Positions 38,421-49,496 are shown, numbered from the stretch's first letter. The stretch: DNA of 64,000 nt from JAMHWF01 sp964371405 (GCA_964371405.1 CAYJLV010000003.1:1-64000), one strand, 5' to 3'. Program-made: numbers and translations. Notes: generated by a model not told the origin, from the letters alone.

Positions 38421-40214
38421 GTGACCTCGCGTTTAACGCCCGGGATCCGGCGCGATATCCCGGCGCCCTCATCCGAATCAAAGGAAGTCTGGGGCAGCGA
38501 TGCCATCGCGGAGATGATCCGCGCACTAGAGATCCCGTTCGTGCTGCTGAACCCCGGATCCAGCTTCCGCGGCATCCATGACAGCTTGGTCAACCACCTC
38601 GGGAACGAGCGGCCGCAAATGCTTGTGGTGCTGCACGAGGAGCATGCGGTCGCGATCGCCCACGGCTACACAAAGGTGACAGGCCGACCGCTTGCGGCCT
38701 TCCTGCACAGCAACGTCGGACTGATGCACGGCTCAATGGCGATCTACAACGCCTGGAACGATCGTATCCCGATGCTGGTGCTCGGTGCCACCGGCCCCGT
38801 AGATGCGGCTAAGCGGCGACCATGGATCGACTGGCTGCATACCGCGCAGGATCAGGGCGCGCTCGTCCGCGACTTCATCAAGTGGGATGCGCAGCCGGCC
38901 TCCGTCGCTGCCGCCCACGAAGCCTTGCTGCGCGCTCTACAGATCGCCACCACAGCGCCGCAGGGACCGACCTACGTCTGCTTCGACGCGGGACTGCAGG
39001 AAAGCAAGCTGCCCGGCAGAGTGCCCCTGCCCGATCCGGCCCGCTACAAGGCGCCGCCCCCGGCCGAGCCGCCGGCGGCTGTTGTGCGCGAGGCGGCGCA
39101 GTGGCTGTCCAACGCCCGCCGTCCGGTGATTCTGATGGGCCGCGTATCGAGAGACGAGGCCGACTGGAACAAGCGGCGCCAACTCGCTGAAAAACTCAAC
39201 GCCCAAGTGATGACGGATCTGAAGGTCGGCGCTGCCTTCCCGACCTCGCATCGGCTGCATGCTGCCGCGCCAGGCTTCTTCCTCTCGCCCCAGTCGTCCG
39301 CCGTGCTCAAGCAAGCGGATGTCGTGCTCAGCCTGGACTGGTGGGACTTGGGCGGGACGCTGAAGCAGGCCTGGGGCGCCGAGCCCGTGGGCAGCCGAGT
39401 GATCCAGGCATCGGTCGATCACCACAACCATCGCGGCTGGAGCCAGGATCACCAGGCGTTGCCGCCGGTCGACGCCTTTCTCCAGTGCGAGCCGGCCCAG
39501 GCCGTCGATGCGCTGCTGGGCGCGATCGCGCTACGCCCCGCGGAGGCGCCGCCGCGTCCGCCGATGACGCAAGCACCGGCGCATGGTCCAGACGGCAGTA
39601 TCAGCATCGCCGGCATGGCGCAGTCGCTGCAGCGCGCGACGGCGGGGCACCGCCCGTGCCTGATCCGCCTGCCGCTCGGATGGTCCGGCGACCTCTGGGA
39701 CTTCGAACATCCGCTGGACTACCTCGGCTACGACGGCGGCGGCGGCATCGGCTCCGGCCCCGGCATGGCCGTGGGCGCGGCGCTCGCGCTCAAAGGCAGC
39801 GGCAGGCTGCCGGTGGCGGTGATAGGCGATGGCGACTACATGATGGGCGCGAGCGCCTTCTGGACCGGGGCCAACGCAGGCGTACCGCTGCTGACCGTGG
39901 TCTGCAACAACCGCTCGTTCTTCAACGACGAGCTTCACCAGGAGCGGGTCGCCAAAGACCGCGGCCGCCCGGTGGAGAACCGGTGGATTGGCCAGCGCAT
40001 CGGCGACCCGGAACCCGACTTGGCGACGATCGCGCGCGGCCAGGGGCTTGTCGGCTTCGGGCCGGTGCGCAAGCCGGAGGAACTCGACGAGGTCATGACG
40101 CTTGCGGTTCGAACGGTGCTCGACGGCGCGAGTGTCGTCGTCGATGTGCATGTGACGCCGGGCTACACGCCGTCGATGTCCTCCGGCATGACGCGCAGCC
40201 ACCATGACAAGTGA
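38421..40214 (+). CDS. Thiamine diphosphate-dependent enzyme (acetolactate synthase/benzoylformate decarboxylase-like)
   Basis: A 597-residue ThDP enzyme of the decarboxylase class. The Glu that activates the cofactor is in LVVLHEEHAVAIAHGYTKVTG; the ThDP-binding motif is VIGDGDYMMGASAFWTG ending in VCNNRSFFNDE. The middle domain is less conserved. The likely reaction is non-oxidative decarboxylation of a 2-oxoacid or a related carboligation; the downstream aldehyde dehydrogenase would oxidise an aldehyde product. GTG start with GGAGACC upstream. It lies 57 bp behind the Bug receptor and 18 bp before the dehydrogenase. Confidence 0.9.
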   Translation: MTSRLTPGIRRDIPAPSSESKEVWGSDAIAEMIRALEIPFVLLNPGSSFRGIHDSLVNHLGNERPQMLVVLHEEHAVAIAHGYTKVTGRPLAAFLHSNVGLMHGSMAIYNAWNDRIPMLVLGATGPVDAAKRRPWIDWLHTAQDQGALVRDFIKWDAQPASVAAAHEALLRALQIATTAPQGPTYVCFDAGLQESKLPGRVPLPDPARYKAPPPAEPPAAVVREAAQWLSNARRPVILMGRVSRDEADWNKRRQLAEKLNAQVMTDLKVGAAFPTSHRLHAAAPGFFLSPQSSAVLKQADVVLSLDWWDLGGTLKQAWGAEPVGSRVIQASVDHHNHRGWSQDHQALPPVDAFLQCEPAQAVDALLGAIALRPAEAPPRPPMTQAPAHGPDGSISIAGMAQSLQRATAGHRPCLIRLPLGWSGDLWDFEHPLDYLGYDGGGGIGSGPGMAVGAALALKGSGRLPVAVIGDGDYMMGASAFWTGANAGVPLLTVVCNNRSFFNDELHQERVAKDRGRPVENRWIGQRIGDPEPDLATIARGQGLVGFGPVRKPEELDEVMTLAVRTVLDGASVVVDVHVTPGYTPSMSSGMTRSHHDK

Positions 40215-40232
40215 AACCCGAGAGGATCCACC

Positions 40233-41732
40233 GTGACCGAAAGCACCCAACACGATCTGTCCGCCCGCGTGCCGACCGTGCTGCCGCGCGAACGCGGCCT
40301 GTACTGGAATGGGCAATGGCATGCGCCCTCCGGTACGCAGGCCACGCACAGCATCAATCCCTCCACCGGCGCGCAGCTGGGCGACGTGTTGTTCGGCGGT
40401 CCGGCCGAGGTGGATGCCGCAGTGCAGGCCGCGCGCACCGCGTTGCCGGCGTGGGCGCGCACGCCCCCGCTGGAGCGGGCCCGACGCCTGCGCGCAGCCG
40501 CGCAGCGGCTGCGCGAGCACTCGGCCGATCTGGCACTGATCGACGCCGCCGACTGCGGAAATCCGGTGCGCGCGATGATGATGGACGCCGACGTGGCCGC
40601 GACCCAGCTGGAGTATTTCGCCGGCCTCGTGCTCGAGCTCAAGGGCGAGACCATCCCGACCGCCAACGGCTCGCTCAACTACACCGTGCGCGAGCCGATC
40701 GGCGTGGTAGTCCGCATCTGCGCCTTCAACCACCCGTTCATGTTCGCCGCCGGCAAGATCGCCGCGCCGCTGGCAGCGGGCAACACCGTCATCGTCAAGC
40801 CGCCGGAGCAGGCGCCGCTGTCGACGATCCGGCTGATGGAACTCCTCGAGGGCGTCTTCCCGCCCGGTGTGCTCAACTGCGTGACCGGCGGGCGCGACAC
40901 CGGCGCCGCGTTGGCCAGCCATCCCGACGTGGCTGCGGTGGGCATCATCGGCAGCGTGCCGGCCGGCAAGTCCGTGCTGCGCGCATCAGCCGACACGCTC
41001 AAACGCACGGTGCTCGAGTTGGGCGGCAAGAACGCCATGATCGTGCACCCCGATGCCGACTTCGACGCGGCCGTCGACGGCGCAGTCCGCGGCATGAATT
41101 TCACCTGGTGTGGACAATCGTGCGGATCGACGAGCCGTCTGTTCCTGCACGAAAGCTTGCACGACCGCTTCGTCGATTCGATGCTCGCGCGGTTGGCCGC
41201 GGCCCACCGGCCGGGCCTGGCCACCGACATGCGCACGACGATGGGGGCGCTCGTGAGCCGCGACCAGTACGAGCGGACGCTGCACTACGTCGATGCCGGT
41301 CGCGCGGATGGCGCGACGCTCGCGACCGGCGGCCGCCATCCCGACGATCCGGCGCTGAAGAACGGCTTCTTCGTAGAGCCGACGGTATTCGTCGGGGTGA
41401 CGCCGCAGATGCGGATCGCTCGCGAGGAAATCTTCGGCCCGGTGCTATCGGTGCTGAGCTGGCGCGACGAGGATGCGCTGTTCGCGGCCGTCAACGGAGT
41501 GCCCTTCGGACTGACCGGATCGATCTGGACACGGGACCTGCAGACCGCGCACCGCAACGCAGCGCGCGTGCAGGCCGGCTACCTGTGGATCAACGACTGC
41601 TCGTCCCACTTCCTGGGCACGCCCTTTGGCGGCATCAAACAGTCCGGGCTCGGCCGCGAGGAGTCCAAGGATGAGCTTCTCGAGTTCACCCACGTGAAGA
41701 ACGTCAACGTCAACGTGAAGCTGAACGGCTGA
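40233..41732 (+). CDS. Aldehyde dehydrogenase (NAD(P)-dependent)
   Basis: A 499-residue enzyme oxidising an aldehyde to the acid. Motifs: ICAFNHPFMFAAGKIAAPLAAGN with Asn and Lys of the active and cofactor sites, GSVPAGKSVLRAS, catalytic-base Glu in VLELGGKNAMIV, nucleophile Cys in FTWCGQSCGSTSRLF, EIFGPVLSVL and the C-terminal FGGIKQSGLGREE. All essential residues are present. Third gene of the Bug/ThDP operon; its substrate is likely the aldehyde made by the preceding enzyme. GTG start after GAGAGG. Confidence 0.94.
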   Translation: MTESTQHDLSARVPTVLPRERGLYWNGQWHAPSGTQATHSINPSTGAQLGDVLFGGPAEVDAAVQAARTALPAWARTPPLERARRLRAAAQRLREHSADLALIDAADCGNPVRAMMMDADVAATQLEYFAGLVLELKGETIPTANGSLNYTVREPIGVVVRICAFNHPFMFAAGKIAAPLAAGNTVIVKPPEQAPLSTIRLMELLEGVFPPGVLNCVTGGRDTGAALASHPDVAAVGIIGSVPAGKSVLRASADTLKRTVLELGGKNAMIVHPDADFDAAVDGAVRGMNFTWCGQSCGSTSRLFLHESLHDRFVDSMLARLAAAHRPGLATDMRTTMGALVSRDQYERTLHYVDAGRADGATLATGGRHPDDPALKNGFFVEPTVFVGVTPQMRIAREEIFGPVLSVLSWRDEDALFAAVNGVPFGLTGSIWTRDLQTAHRNAARVQAGYLWINDCSSHFLGTPFGGIKQSGLGREESKDELLEFTHVKNVNVNVKLNG

Positions 41733-41971
41733 GTGGTCCTATGACCGACGTGCCCGGCCACCTTCACGCGATGGTGGTCACCGCACGTCGGGCCAACACT
41801 GTCTAGGGCATGTAAAGGGTACGTTCGCATACGTGCCGCGCCCAGTTTCGGGCCCGAACACGCCTTGGAGCGCACCGTCGGGAGGCGGTAGCCGAGATGC
41901 CGTGGATGAGGCTAAGCGTTGGTGACCTGATGAACCAGCTCACGCACAGCGAGCCGGGGGCAAAATCGTCG

Positions 41972-42952
41972 TCATTCCGCCTTGATCCCGGCTTCGCGGA
42001 CAACGCGGGTCCAGCGCGCCAGATCCGCATGGACGAGCTGGCGCATCTCGGCAGCGGACGTCGGCGCGGCCTCTATGCCTTGCTCGGCGAGCGTCTCCCG
42101 AACATCGGGCATCTTGAGCAAGGTGCGCACGTCGCGGTTGATCTTCTCGAGAATGCCGGCCGGTATGCCCGCCGGCGCCGAGAGGCCGACCCAGATGTCG
42201 CTTTCGAAACCGGCGACGGCTTCGGAGATCGTCGGCACGTCGGGCATGGACGGGAGCCGCTTGCGGCCAGCGACGCCTAGAGCTTTCAGCTTGCCGCTGC
42301 GGATGTGGGGCAGCAGCGAGTTGATCGCGCCGAACTGCACGTCGACCTGACCCGCGAGCAAATCCGTGATAGCTGGTGCCGCCCCTTTGTACGGAATGTG
42401 CACGATGTCGACGCGCGCGAGCGACTTGAACAGTTCGGCAGACAGGTGCTGCGGACTTCCTGGCCCGGATGATGCGTAGGTAAGGCTGCCCGGCTTCTTG
42501 CGCGCGAGCTCCAGCAACTCTCCGATGGAATTGACGTTCAGCGTTGAGCGTGCCACCAGCACGACTGGCACCCAGCCCAGCAGCGAAACCGATTCCAGGT
42601 CTTTCGTCGGGTTGAACGGCATCTTGCTGAACAGCGCCGAATTCATCGTCAGGATGTTGTTGGCCGCGATCAGCAGGTTCAGGCCGTCCGGCGGCGACTT
42701 CGCTATCGCATCGGCGCCGATGTTGCCCGAGGCCCCCGGCTTGTTATCGACTATTACCGTCTGCCCCCACAGCTCGCCGAGCTTTTGCGCCAGCACCCGG
42801 CCCAGCACGTCGTTACTGCCTCCCGGGGTGAAGGGAACCACGATGCGCACCGGCTTGGCCGGATAGTTCTGCGCGAACGCGATGTGAGCGGGAAGGGTCG
42901 TGAAGACGGCCGCCAGCGCTTGAAGCAGCCGGCGACGGCGGGCAAGGGTCAT
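41972..42952 (-). CDS. Bug/TTT-family periplasmic solute receptor
   Basis: A 326-residue binding protein with signal peptide MTLARRRRLLQALAAVF...HIAFAQ. The ligand loop is complete (IVVPFTPGGSNDVLGRVLAQKL), followed by GQTVIVDNKPGASGNIGADA, LTYASSGPGSPQHL, PYKGAAPAITDLLAGQVDVQF and MPDVPTISEAVAG. ATG 42952 follows GGAGG. It stands alone, convergent with the aldehyde dehydrogenase operon and divergent from the biotin carboxylase operon. The solute is unknown; carboxylates are usual for the family. Confidence 0.93.
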   Translation of the reverse strand: MTLARRRRLLQALAAVFTTLPAHIAFAQNYPAKPVRIVVPFTPGGSNDVLGRVLAQKLGELWGQTVIVDNKPGASGNIGADAIAKSPPDGLNLLIAANNILTMNSALFSKMPFNPTKDLESVSLLGWVPVVLVARSTLNVNSIGELLELARKKPGSLTYASSGPGSPQHLSAELFKSLARVDIVHIPYKGAAPAITDLLAGQVDVQFGAINSLLPHIRSGKLKALGVAGRKRLPSMPDVPTISEAVAGFESDIWVGLSAPAGIPAGILEKINRDVRTLLKMPDVRETLAEQGIEAAPTSAAEMRQLVHADLARWTRVVREAGIKAE

Positions 42953-43508
42953 ACGTGCCTCCTGTTCGGTCAATTGCGTGTGCACGATTGCCGCGCTCCC
43001 GAGCACCTCGGCATTCGAAGGTGCCAGGACCTCTTTGACGTGAATCAACCTTGATCGTCAGGTCAACGCCTGCGCATCGGTGCACACGGACCAGAACCGT
43101 GTTCATTCCGCCGACGCAGCTTGCGTTGATCAAGAGCTCCTGCTTCCTTCGGGATGGCCGGTTGACGCGTCGCCGTTCACTCTCATAGACTTTTATTAGC
43201 CGACTAAGTTTATCGATGCTCCATCGATCGAGCCTCAGAGAAGACCCCATGTTGACGGGAAACAGAACCAACGCTTACGCCGTGTCGCAGGCGCGTCGAT
43301 GGGACAGTTGATGCTGCGACCAGCCGATTACTTCCGAAGAACACCGGCCTGGCGTTGCGCCTCGGGCTCCAGGATCGTGCATCGAGACGTTGCGCTCACA
43401 CACGCGAGGGGGCTGCCCCATTCGTCGCGTGGATGACGTGGATACGGCCCGTCGATTGTGTTGCGGGTGCGTCCCTTCCTACAGTCTTCGACCGAACAAG
43501 GAGACAAC
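42953..43508. other. Long divergent regulatory region before the carboxylase operon
   Basis: Over 550 bp without a convincing gene. It contains a TTGATCAA palindrome at 43126-43133, an AATCAACCTTGATC element near 43044-43057, and the promoter/operator unit at 43162-43208. A 20-codon ORF starting at ATG 43250 behind that promoter may be a leader peptide, but nothing else supports it. Confidence 0.5.
43162..43208 (+). promoter_or_regulatory. Sigma70-like promoter with TATTAGCCGACTAAG operator
   Basis: TTGACG (43162-43167), an 18-bp spacer, then TAGACT (43186-43191) form a plausible -35/-10 pair, followed by the element TATTAGCCGACTAAG at 43194-43208. The same 15-mer, with one difference, follows the -10 box of the phthalate operon on the other strand at 58626-58640. 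It reads toward the carboxylase operon, leaving a leader of about 300 nt. Confidence 0.6.
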
Positions 43509-44963
43509 ATGAGCGAGATTCGCTTCGTGGACACCACAGTGCGCGACGGCTCCCAGAGCCTGTGGGCAATCGGCATGCGCACCGACATGATCCTGCCAAT
43601 CGCGCAGCGCCTGGACGACGGCGGGTTCGACGCCATCGAGATCATGGCGACCAGCTTCGAGAAAAAGATGATCCGCGACCTTCAGGAGGATCCCTGGGAG
43701 CGGCTGGTCGAGGTGCGCAAGCGGATCGACAAGACACCGCTGCGCATGATTCGCGGCCGCCAGCTGGCCGCCTTCCAGATCACGCCCGACGCTATCGAGG
43801 ATCTCTGGTACGAACGCATGGCCGCCATGGGCATCCGCCAGATCCGGCTGTCGGACTCCTCCAACACGCCGGCCGGCTGGAAGAAAAACATGGCGCGCGC
43901 CAGGAAGGTCGGGATCGACGTGATCGTCAACCTAATCTTCTCGCTGTCCGAGAAGCACTCGGACGCCTACTACGCGAAGCGCGCTCGCGAGGCGGCCAAG
44001 CTCAAGCCGCATCGAATCTGCCTCAAGGACCCCGGCGCCCTGCTTACCCCGGAGCGCATCCGCACGCTCGCGCCCATCGTGCTGGAGAACGCCGGCGCGA
44101 TCCCGGTCGAGTTCCATACTCACTGCAACACCGGTCTGGGCCTGCTGTGCACGCTGGAAGCCATCCGCAGCGGCGTCCACATCATCAACGCCGCGATTCC
44201 GCCGCTTGCGGAGTCCTCGTCCAACCCATCGCTGTTCGACGTGGCGCGCAACGCGCGCGCCATGGGCCACGACCCACAGATCGACGAGTCCCTGCTGCGG
44301 CCCGTGGAGGCCCATTTCCGCGAGATCGCGCTGCGCGAGGGACTACCCCTGGGCACCCCGGCGGCCTACGACGTGACCCACTACCAACACCAGGTGCCCG
44401 GCGGCATGATTTCCAACCTGCGCTTCCAGCTCGGCGCTGCAGGGCTCGCGGACAAGCTGCCCGTGGTGCTGGAAGAGATCGCACGGGTCCGCACCGACTT
44501 CGGCTTTCCGATCATGGTCACGCCCTACTCCCAGTTCGTGGGGGCGCAGGCAGTGCTCAACGTGGTCACCGGCGAACGCTACAAGCAGGTCTCCGACGAG
44601 ATCATCCAGTACGCCGCCGGTGGCTGGGGCCAGGAGGAGAGCGAGTCGATCCACCCCGACGTGCGGGACAAGATCCTCGGCCGACCGCGCGCCAAGGAAC
44701 TGGCCGCACAGACCTACACGCAGCCGAGTCTGCAGGAACTGCGTGCGCAGTACGGCGGACCAGGCGTATCGGACGACGAGTTGCTCCTGAACTTCTTCAC
44801 CAGCGCCGAGCAGGTCGCGCAGATGCGCGAGGCACACCGTCGCCGGCTCGAAGGCCAGGGCACGCAGGGCCTTCGCGCGCTGATCGAGAAGCTCGGCCAG
44901 TCCCGTAGCGTCAAGTACATCCAGATCCGCCGCGGCGACAAGACTATGAGCATGCAGGCGTGA
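43509..44963 (+). CDS. Carboxyltransferase subunit of a biotin-dependent carboxylase (pyruvate carboxylase B/oxaloacetate decarboxylase alpha-like)
   Basis: A 484-residue TIM-barrel carboxyltransferase plus helical extension. The metal and substrate site shows FVDTTVRDGSQSLWA, RLSDSSNTPAGW, CLKDPGALLTPE (Lys of the carbamylation region) and EFHTHCNTGLGLL (metal His residues). HYQHQVPGGMISNL and DVRDKILGRP complete the PycB/OadA pattern. No biotin domain follows; it is supplied by the next gene. The acceptor is not determined by sequence. GGAGACAAC precedes ATG 43509. First gene of a three-gene operon. Confidence 0.88.
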   Translation: MSEIRFVDTTVRDGSQSLWAIGMRTDMILPIAQRLDDGGFDAIEIMATSFEKKMIRDLQEDPWERLVEVRKRIDKTPLRMIRGRQLAAFQITPDAIEDLWYERMAAMGIRQIRLSDSSNTPAGWKKNMARARKVGIDVIVNLIFSLSEKHSDAYYAKRAREAAKLKPHRICLKDPGALLTPERIRTLAPIVLENAGAIPVEFHTHCNTGLGLLCTLEAIRSGVHIINAAIPPLAESSSNPSLFDVARNARAMGHDPQIDESLLRPVEAHFREIALREGLPLGTPAAYDVTHYQHQVPGGMISNLRFQLGAAGLADKLPVVLEEIARVRTDFGFPIMVTPYSQFVGAQAVLNVVTGERYKQVSDEIIQYAAGGWGQEESESIHPDVRDKILGRPRAKELAAQTYTQPSLQELRAQYGGPGVSDDELLLNFFTSAEQVAQMREAHRRRLEGQGTQGLRALIEKLGQSRSVKYIQIRRGDKTMSMQA

Positions 44964-45000
44964 GCCTGCCTCACCCCAATCTACAAGAACCGGAGACAGC

Positions 45001-45534
45001 ATGAGCCAGCAGTTCGACTTTCTCACCGATCAGGACGTCAGGCAGATCAACAGCCTGGTCGAGACCCTCGACAAGTCCAACTTCGACTACCTCCAGATCG
45101 ATGTCGGCAGCGTCAAGGTGACCATCGGCAAAGGCCAGTTGCCGGCAGCATCAGCCGCCGTGGGGACGGTGCCTGCGATCGCCGTGCCAGTGCCGGTCAC
45201 TGCGCCTGCGGTAGCCGCACCGGTAGCCGCACCAGTAGCCGCGACCGCGACGGTGGCGCCTGCGGCAGGCCGGACCGCTTCCGCGCCGCAGGCAGGCTGG
45301 CTGCCGGTCAGGGCGAGCACCATGGGTCGCTTCTACAGCCGCCCGGATCCGAACTCGGCGCCGTACGTGAAGATTGGAGACCGCGTCTCTGCTGGGGACA
45401 CGGTATGCCTGATCGAGGTGATGAAGCTGTTCAATGCCGTCCCGGCCGGGGTGTCGGGCACCGTGGTGCAGGTGTGCGTGGAGGACGCGGCAGTGGTCGA
45501 GTTCGGCCAGGTGCTGTTCTACGTGCAGCCCTGA
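45001..45534 (+). CDS. accB: Biotin carboxyl carrier protein
   Basis: A 177-residue AccB-type carrier. A short N-terminal domain (QINSLVETLDKSNFDYLQID) is followed by an Ala/Pro/Val-rich linker (about residues 48-95) and a biotinyl domain (MGRFYSRPDPNSAPYVKIGD, then LIEVMKLFNAV) with the biotin-accepting Lys at about 142. It lies 37 bp after the carboxyltransferase and 13 bp before the biotin carboxylase, so it probably serves this dedicated complex rather than fatty-acid synthesis. Confidence 0.93.
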   Translation: MSQQFDFLTDQDVRQINSLVETLDKSNFDYLQIDVGSVKVTIGKGQLPAASAAVGTVPAIAVPVPVTAPAVAAPVAAPVAATATVAPAAGRTASAPQAGWLPVRASTMGRFYSRPDPNSAPYVKIGDRVSAGDTVCLIEVMKLFNAVPAGVSGTVVQVCVEDAAVVEFGQVLFYVQP

Positions 45535-45547
45535 GGGAGTCACCGCG

Positions 45548-46906
<1,359 letters not shown>

Positions 46907-46954
46907 ACTGCTGAACCTGCCGGCGCCCGGGACGCGCTCCTCGGCGATCCGACT

Positions 46955-47590
46955 TCATGCCGCTGCGAGTTGCTCGATGTAGCGGCAGGTTTCTTCGATG
47001 CTGACCACGTCGGCGTACTTCGCCTGCAGGTCGAACAGACTCTGATCGTGCGCGCTGTACGAGCGGTCGCCCACGCATTCACGAACCACCATCGGTCGCA
47101 GCCCAGTTTGCAACGCGTCCACCGCCGAAGCACGCACACACCCGCTGGTGGTGCAGCCGGCCAGCAGCAAGGTATCGACCCCGCGCGACAGCAGCCTGGA
47201 GGTCAGGTCGGTGCCGAAAAAGCACGATGCATACTTCTTCACGAGCAAGCTCTCGCCGGACAGTCGTTGAAGCCGCGGGTCCAGCTCGACCGCTGCAGTA
47301 CCGGCACGCAGTGTCATGACGCCCTTCTGCTTGAGCGCCCAGATGCCGGCATCCCTGAGGTCCGCATCGTCGTAGCTCACCGTTGAAAAGAAGACTGGCA
47401 GGCCGCCGCTGCGCGCCGCGGCCAGCAGCGTCTGCGTCGCCGCGATCTGCGCATCGAGATCGGCGCCCAGCATCATGCGTGGGTCGGTGAACGCCTGGAT
47501 CAGGTCGACCACGAGCACCGCCGGACGGTGGCCGAAGCCGATGGTCAGGCCGAATCCACGCTCGGCGAAGAACGCATTCTCGTCGTGCAT
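46955..47590 (-). CDS. Isochorismatase-family amidohydrolase (N-carbamoylsarcosine amidase-like)
   Basis: A 211-residue cysteine hydrolase with the Asp-Lys-Cys triad: Asp 29 in LVVDLIQAFTD, Lys 118/119 in LLVKKYASCFF and Cys 151 in AGCTTSGCVRASAVDA. The opening AFFAERGFGLTIGFGHRPA fits the N-carbamoylsarcosine amidase branch, close also to maleamate amidase. Either activity would suit a hydantoin or pyridine route together with HyuAB and the maleate-isomerase-like enzyme, but this is inferred. Last gene of the SDR/TRAP operon, 12 bp after dctM. Confidence 0.88.
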   Translation of the reverse strand: MHDENAFFAERGFGLTIGFGHRPAVLVVDLIQAFTDPRMMLGADLDAQIAATQTLLAAARSGGLPVFFSTVSYDDADLRDAGIWALKQKGVMTLRAGTAAVELDPRLQRLSGESLLVKKYASCFFGTDLTSRLLSRGVDTLLLAGCTTSGCVRASAVDALQTGLRPMVVRECVGDRSYSAHDQSLFDLQAKYADVVSIEETCRYIEQLAAA

Positions 47591-47602
47591 CGCAGGCGCC
47601 GT

Positions 47603-48919
47603 TCAGCCCATCAATCGAGGCAGCCAGGTGGCGATCGGGCGGATGAAGAACACTGCGATCAGCATCAGAAAGCTGATCACAACGAACGGGAAGGCCGACG
47701 AGAACACCTCCCGCATGCTGATGTGACTCGGGACCACGCTCTTCATCGTGAACAGCAGCAACCCGAACGGCGGCGTCATCAATCCCAGTTGCATCGCGAT
47801 CAGGAAGAGCACGCCGAACCAGATCTGGTCGATGGCGGCGGCAATCACCAGCGGCATGAAGAACGGCAAGGTCAGCAGCATCATGCTCACCTGGTCGACG
47901 AAGCAGCCGAGCACCAAGAGGATGAGCACCATCGCCACGGTCAGGGCGTTCGGGCTCAGCTCGAGCTTGCCGATAGTACCGAGGAATCCGTTCGTAGCTC
48001 CCGAAAAGCCGAGCAGTTGGGAGAAGGCCGTGGCGCCCACGATGATGAAGAGCACGATGCACGACACGTGGACCGTTCCCTTTAGCGATTGCACCAGGTT
48101 GCGCCAAGTCAGGGCCCGATAGCAGGCGGCCAGCAGCGCCGTTGCCGCCGCGCCCAGCGCTGCCGCCTCGGTGGGCGTCGAGATACCGGCGGACATCGCG
48201 CCTATCACCACACCGAAGATGGACAGCAACGGGACGACGTACATCACGAAGGGCCGCCACTTCGTCCAGCCGGTATGAAGAGTGCCCTCGTCGCTCGCCG
48301 GAGCACTGCCCGGCACGAGCAGCGCCTTGCTTACGATATAGGCTACGAAACACACGGCCAGCAGCAGGCCCGGCAAGATCCCGGCGAACAGCAGCTTGGT
48401 GATGGAGATGTTGGCGAGGCTGCCGAACAGCACGATCAGCGCCGAGGGCGGGATCAACATGTCCACGCCTCCGATGGCGATTACCGGCCCCATCGCCAGC
48501 GTCGGGTGGTATTTCTTCTCCAGCATCACTGGCGTCATGGACCGGCCGAGCATTGCCGTGGTGGCAATGGTGGAGCCGGAGATCGCCGAGAACGCAGTAC
48601 CAGCAACCACCGACACTACCGACAGCCGTGCCGGGACGTGATGGATGAGCCGGTCGAAACCGTCGATCACCTTCAATGCGAGGCCGGTCTGGAACAGGAT
48701 CTCCCCCATCAGGATGAAAAGCGGGATGGGCGTGAGAGAAAAGGTGATGACCGAAGAGATCGAATTTCGGGCCAGCTGGTCGACGCCAGCGATGCCGCCC
48801 ATGAAGACGTAGGCCGCAACCACGTTGGTCACCAGGAACGACAAGGCGACAGGCAAGCCGATGAACATCAGCACCACCACGCCGCCGAGAAGGGCAAGCA
48901 GGTTCAGGGTCCAGTCCAA
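47603..48919 (-). CDS. dctM: TRAP transporter large permease (DctM)
   Basis: A 438-residue inner-membrane protein with about 12 hydrophobic segments, the sodium-coupled channel of a TRAP transporter. Typical segments include IPLFILMGEILFQTGLA, GTAFSAISGSTIATTAMLG, GPVIAIGGVDMLIPPSALIVLFG and MTPPFGLLLFTMKSV. Length and pattern match DctM. It follows dctQ by 31 bp and completes a three-component set with dctP and dctQ. Confidence 0.94.
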   Translation of the reverse strand: MDWTLNLLALLGGVVVLMFIGLPVALSFLVTNVVAAYVFMGGIAGVDQLARNSISSVITFSLTPIPLFILMGEILFQTGLALKVIDGFDRLIHHVPARLSVVSVVAGTAFSAISGSTIATTAMLGRSMTPVMLEKKYHPTLAMGPVIAIGGVDMLIPPSALIVLFGSLANISITKLLFAGILPGLLLAVCFVAYIVSKALLVPGSAPASDEGTLHTGWTKWRPFVMYVVPLLSIFGVVIGAMSAGISTPTEAAALGAAATALLAACYRALTWRNLVQSLKGTVHVSCIVLFIIVGATAFSQLLGFSGATNGFLGTIGKLELSPNALTVAMVLILLVLGCFVDQVSMMLLTLPFFMPLVIAAAIDQIWFGVLFLIAMQLGLMTPPFGLLLFTMKSVVPSHISMREVFSSAFPFVVISFLMLIAVFFIRPIATWLPRLMG

Positions 48920-48950
48920 GAAGATTCTCCGTCTGCAGCCGGGTGGAAGT

Positions 48951-49484
48951 TCAGGCCGCAGACGTGGCTTCGTCGCGTACCCTGCGCGGACCGGACCACT
49001 GGCGCCGCAGGCGCAGCAGGCACTCGACGGTCAGCACCCCGAACAGCACGCTCGCGGGCGCGATCAGCCACCACTCGGGAAAGACAAAGATCTTGAGGAC
49101 GAGCGAGCCGTGCGCCGCGCTGGCCCACGCCGCGTTGGCGCTCGACGCGGTCAAGGCCGCGCAGGTGAGCACTGCGATGAGGTCCGCGAGCAATTCCAGC
49201 GACCACGCGGTCGTTGGCGGCAGCATTCTGAGCACCATGTCCATTCGGACATGGGCGCCCTGACGAAGCAGCCAGGGCGCTGCCAGGAAAGTCGACAGGT
49301 ACAGGGTGTACTCCGCAACCTCGGTAGCCCACGGCAGATTGCCCCAGCGGACGTTGCGTACGAGGACATCGGCACAGATGACCAGCACCATCACCGCCAC
49401 CAGTGCGCACGCCAGCAGTGCCAGGGCCGCCAGCACGCGGCCCCAGGCCGCATCGAATCGATCGAAGACCATCCGGACCGACAC
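48951..49484 (-). CDS. dctQ: TRAP transporter small permease (DctQ)
   Basis: A 177-residue membrane protein with four hydrophobic segments (ALLACALVAVMVLVICADVL, WATEVAEYTLYLSTFLAAPWLL with the WxxExAxxxxxW-like pattern of DctQ, then two more). R-x-GAHVRMDMVLRML is also typical. It lies between dctP (12-bp gap) and dctM. The tail is Arg-rich and probably cytoplasmic. Confidence 0.92.
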   Translation of the reverse strand: MSVRMVFDRFDAAWGRVLAALALLACALVAVMVLVICADVLVRNVRWGNLPWATEVAEYTLYLSTFLAAPWLLRQGAHVRMDMVLRMLPPTTAWSLELLADLIAVLTCAALTASSANAAWASAAHGSLVLKIFVFPEWWLIAPASVLFGVLTVECLLRLRRQWSGPRRVRDEATSAA

Positions 49485-49496
49485 GCCAGGCTCCGC

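Noticed and set aside
43250..43312. A 20-codon ORF in the leader of the carboxylase operon
   Set aside because: No good ribosome site and no codon pattern suggesting attenuation; too short to support.
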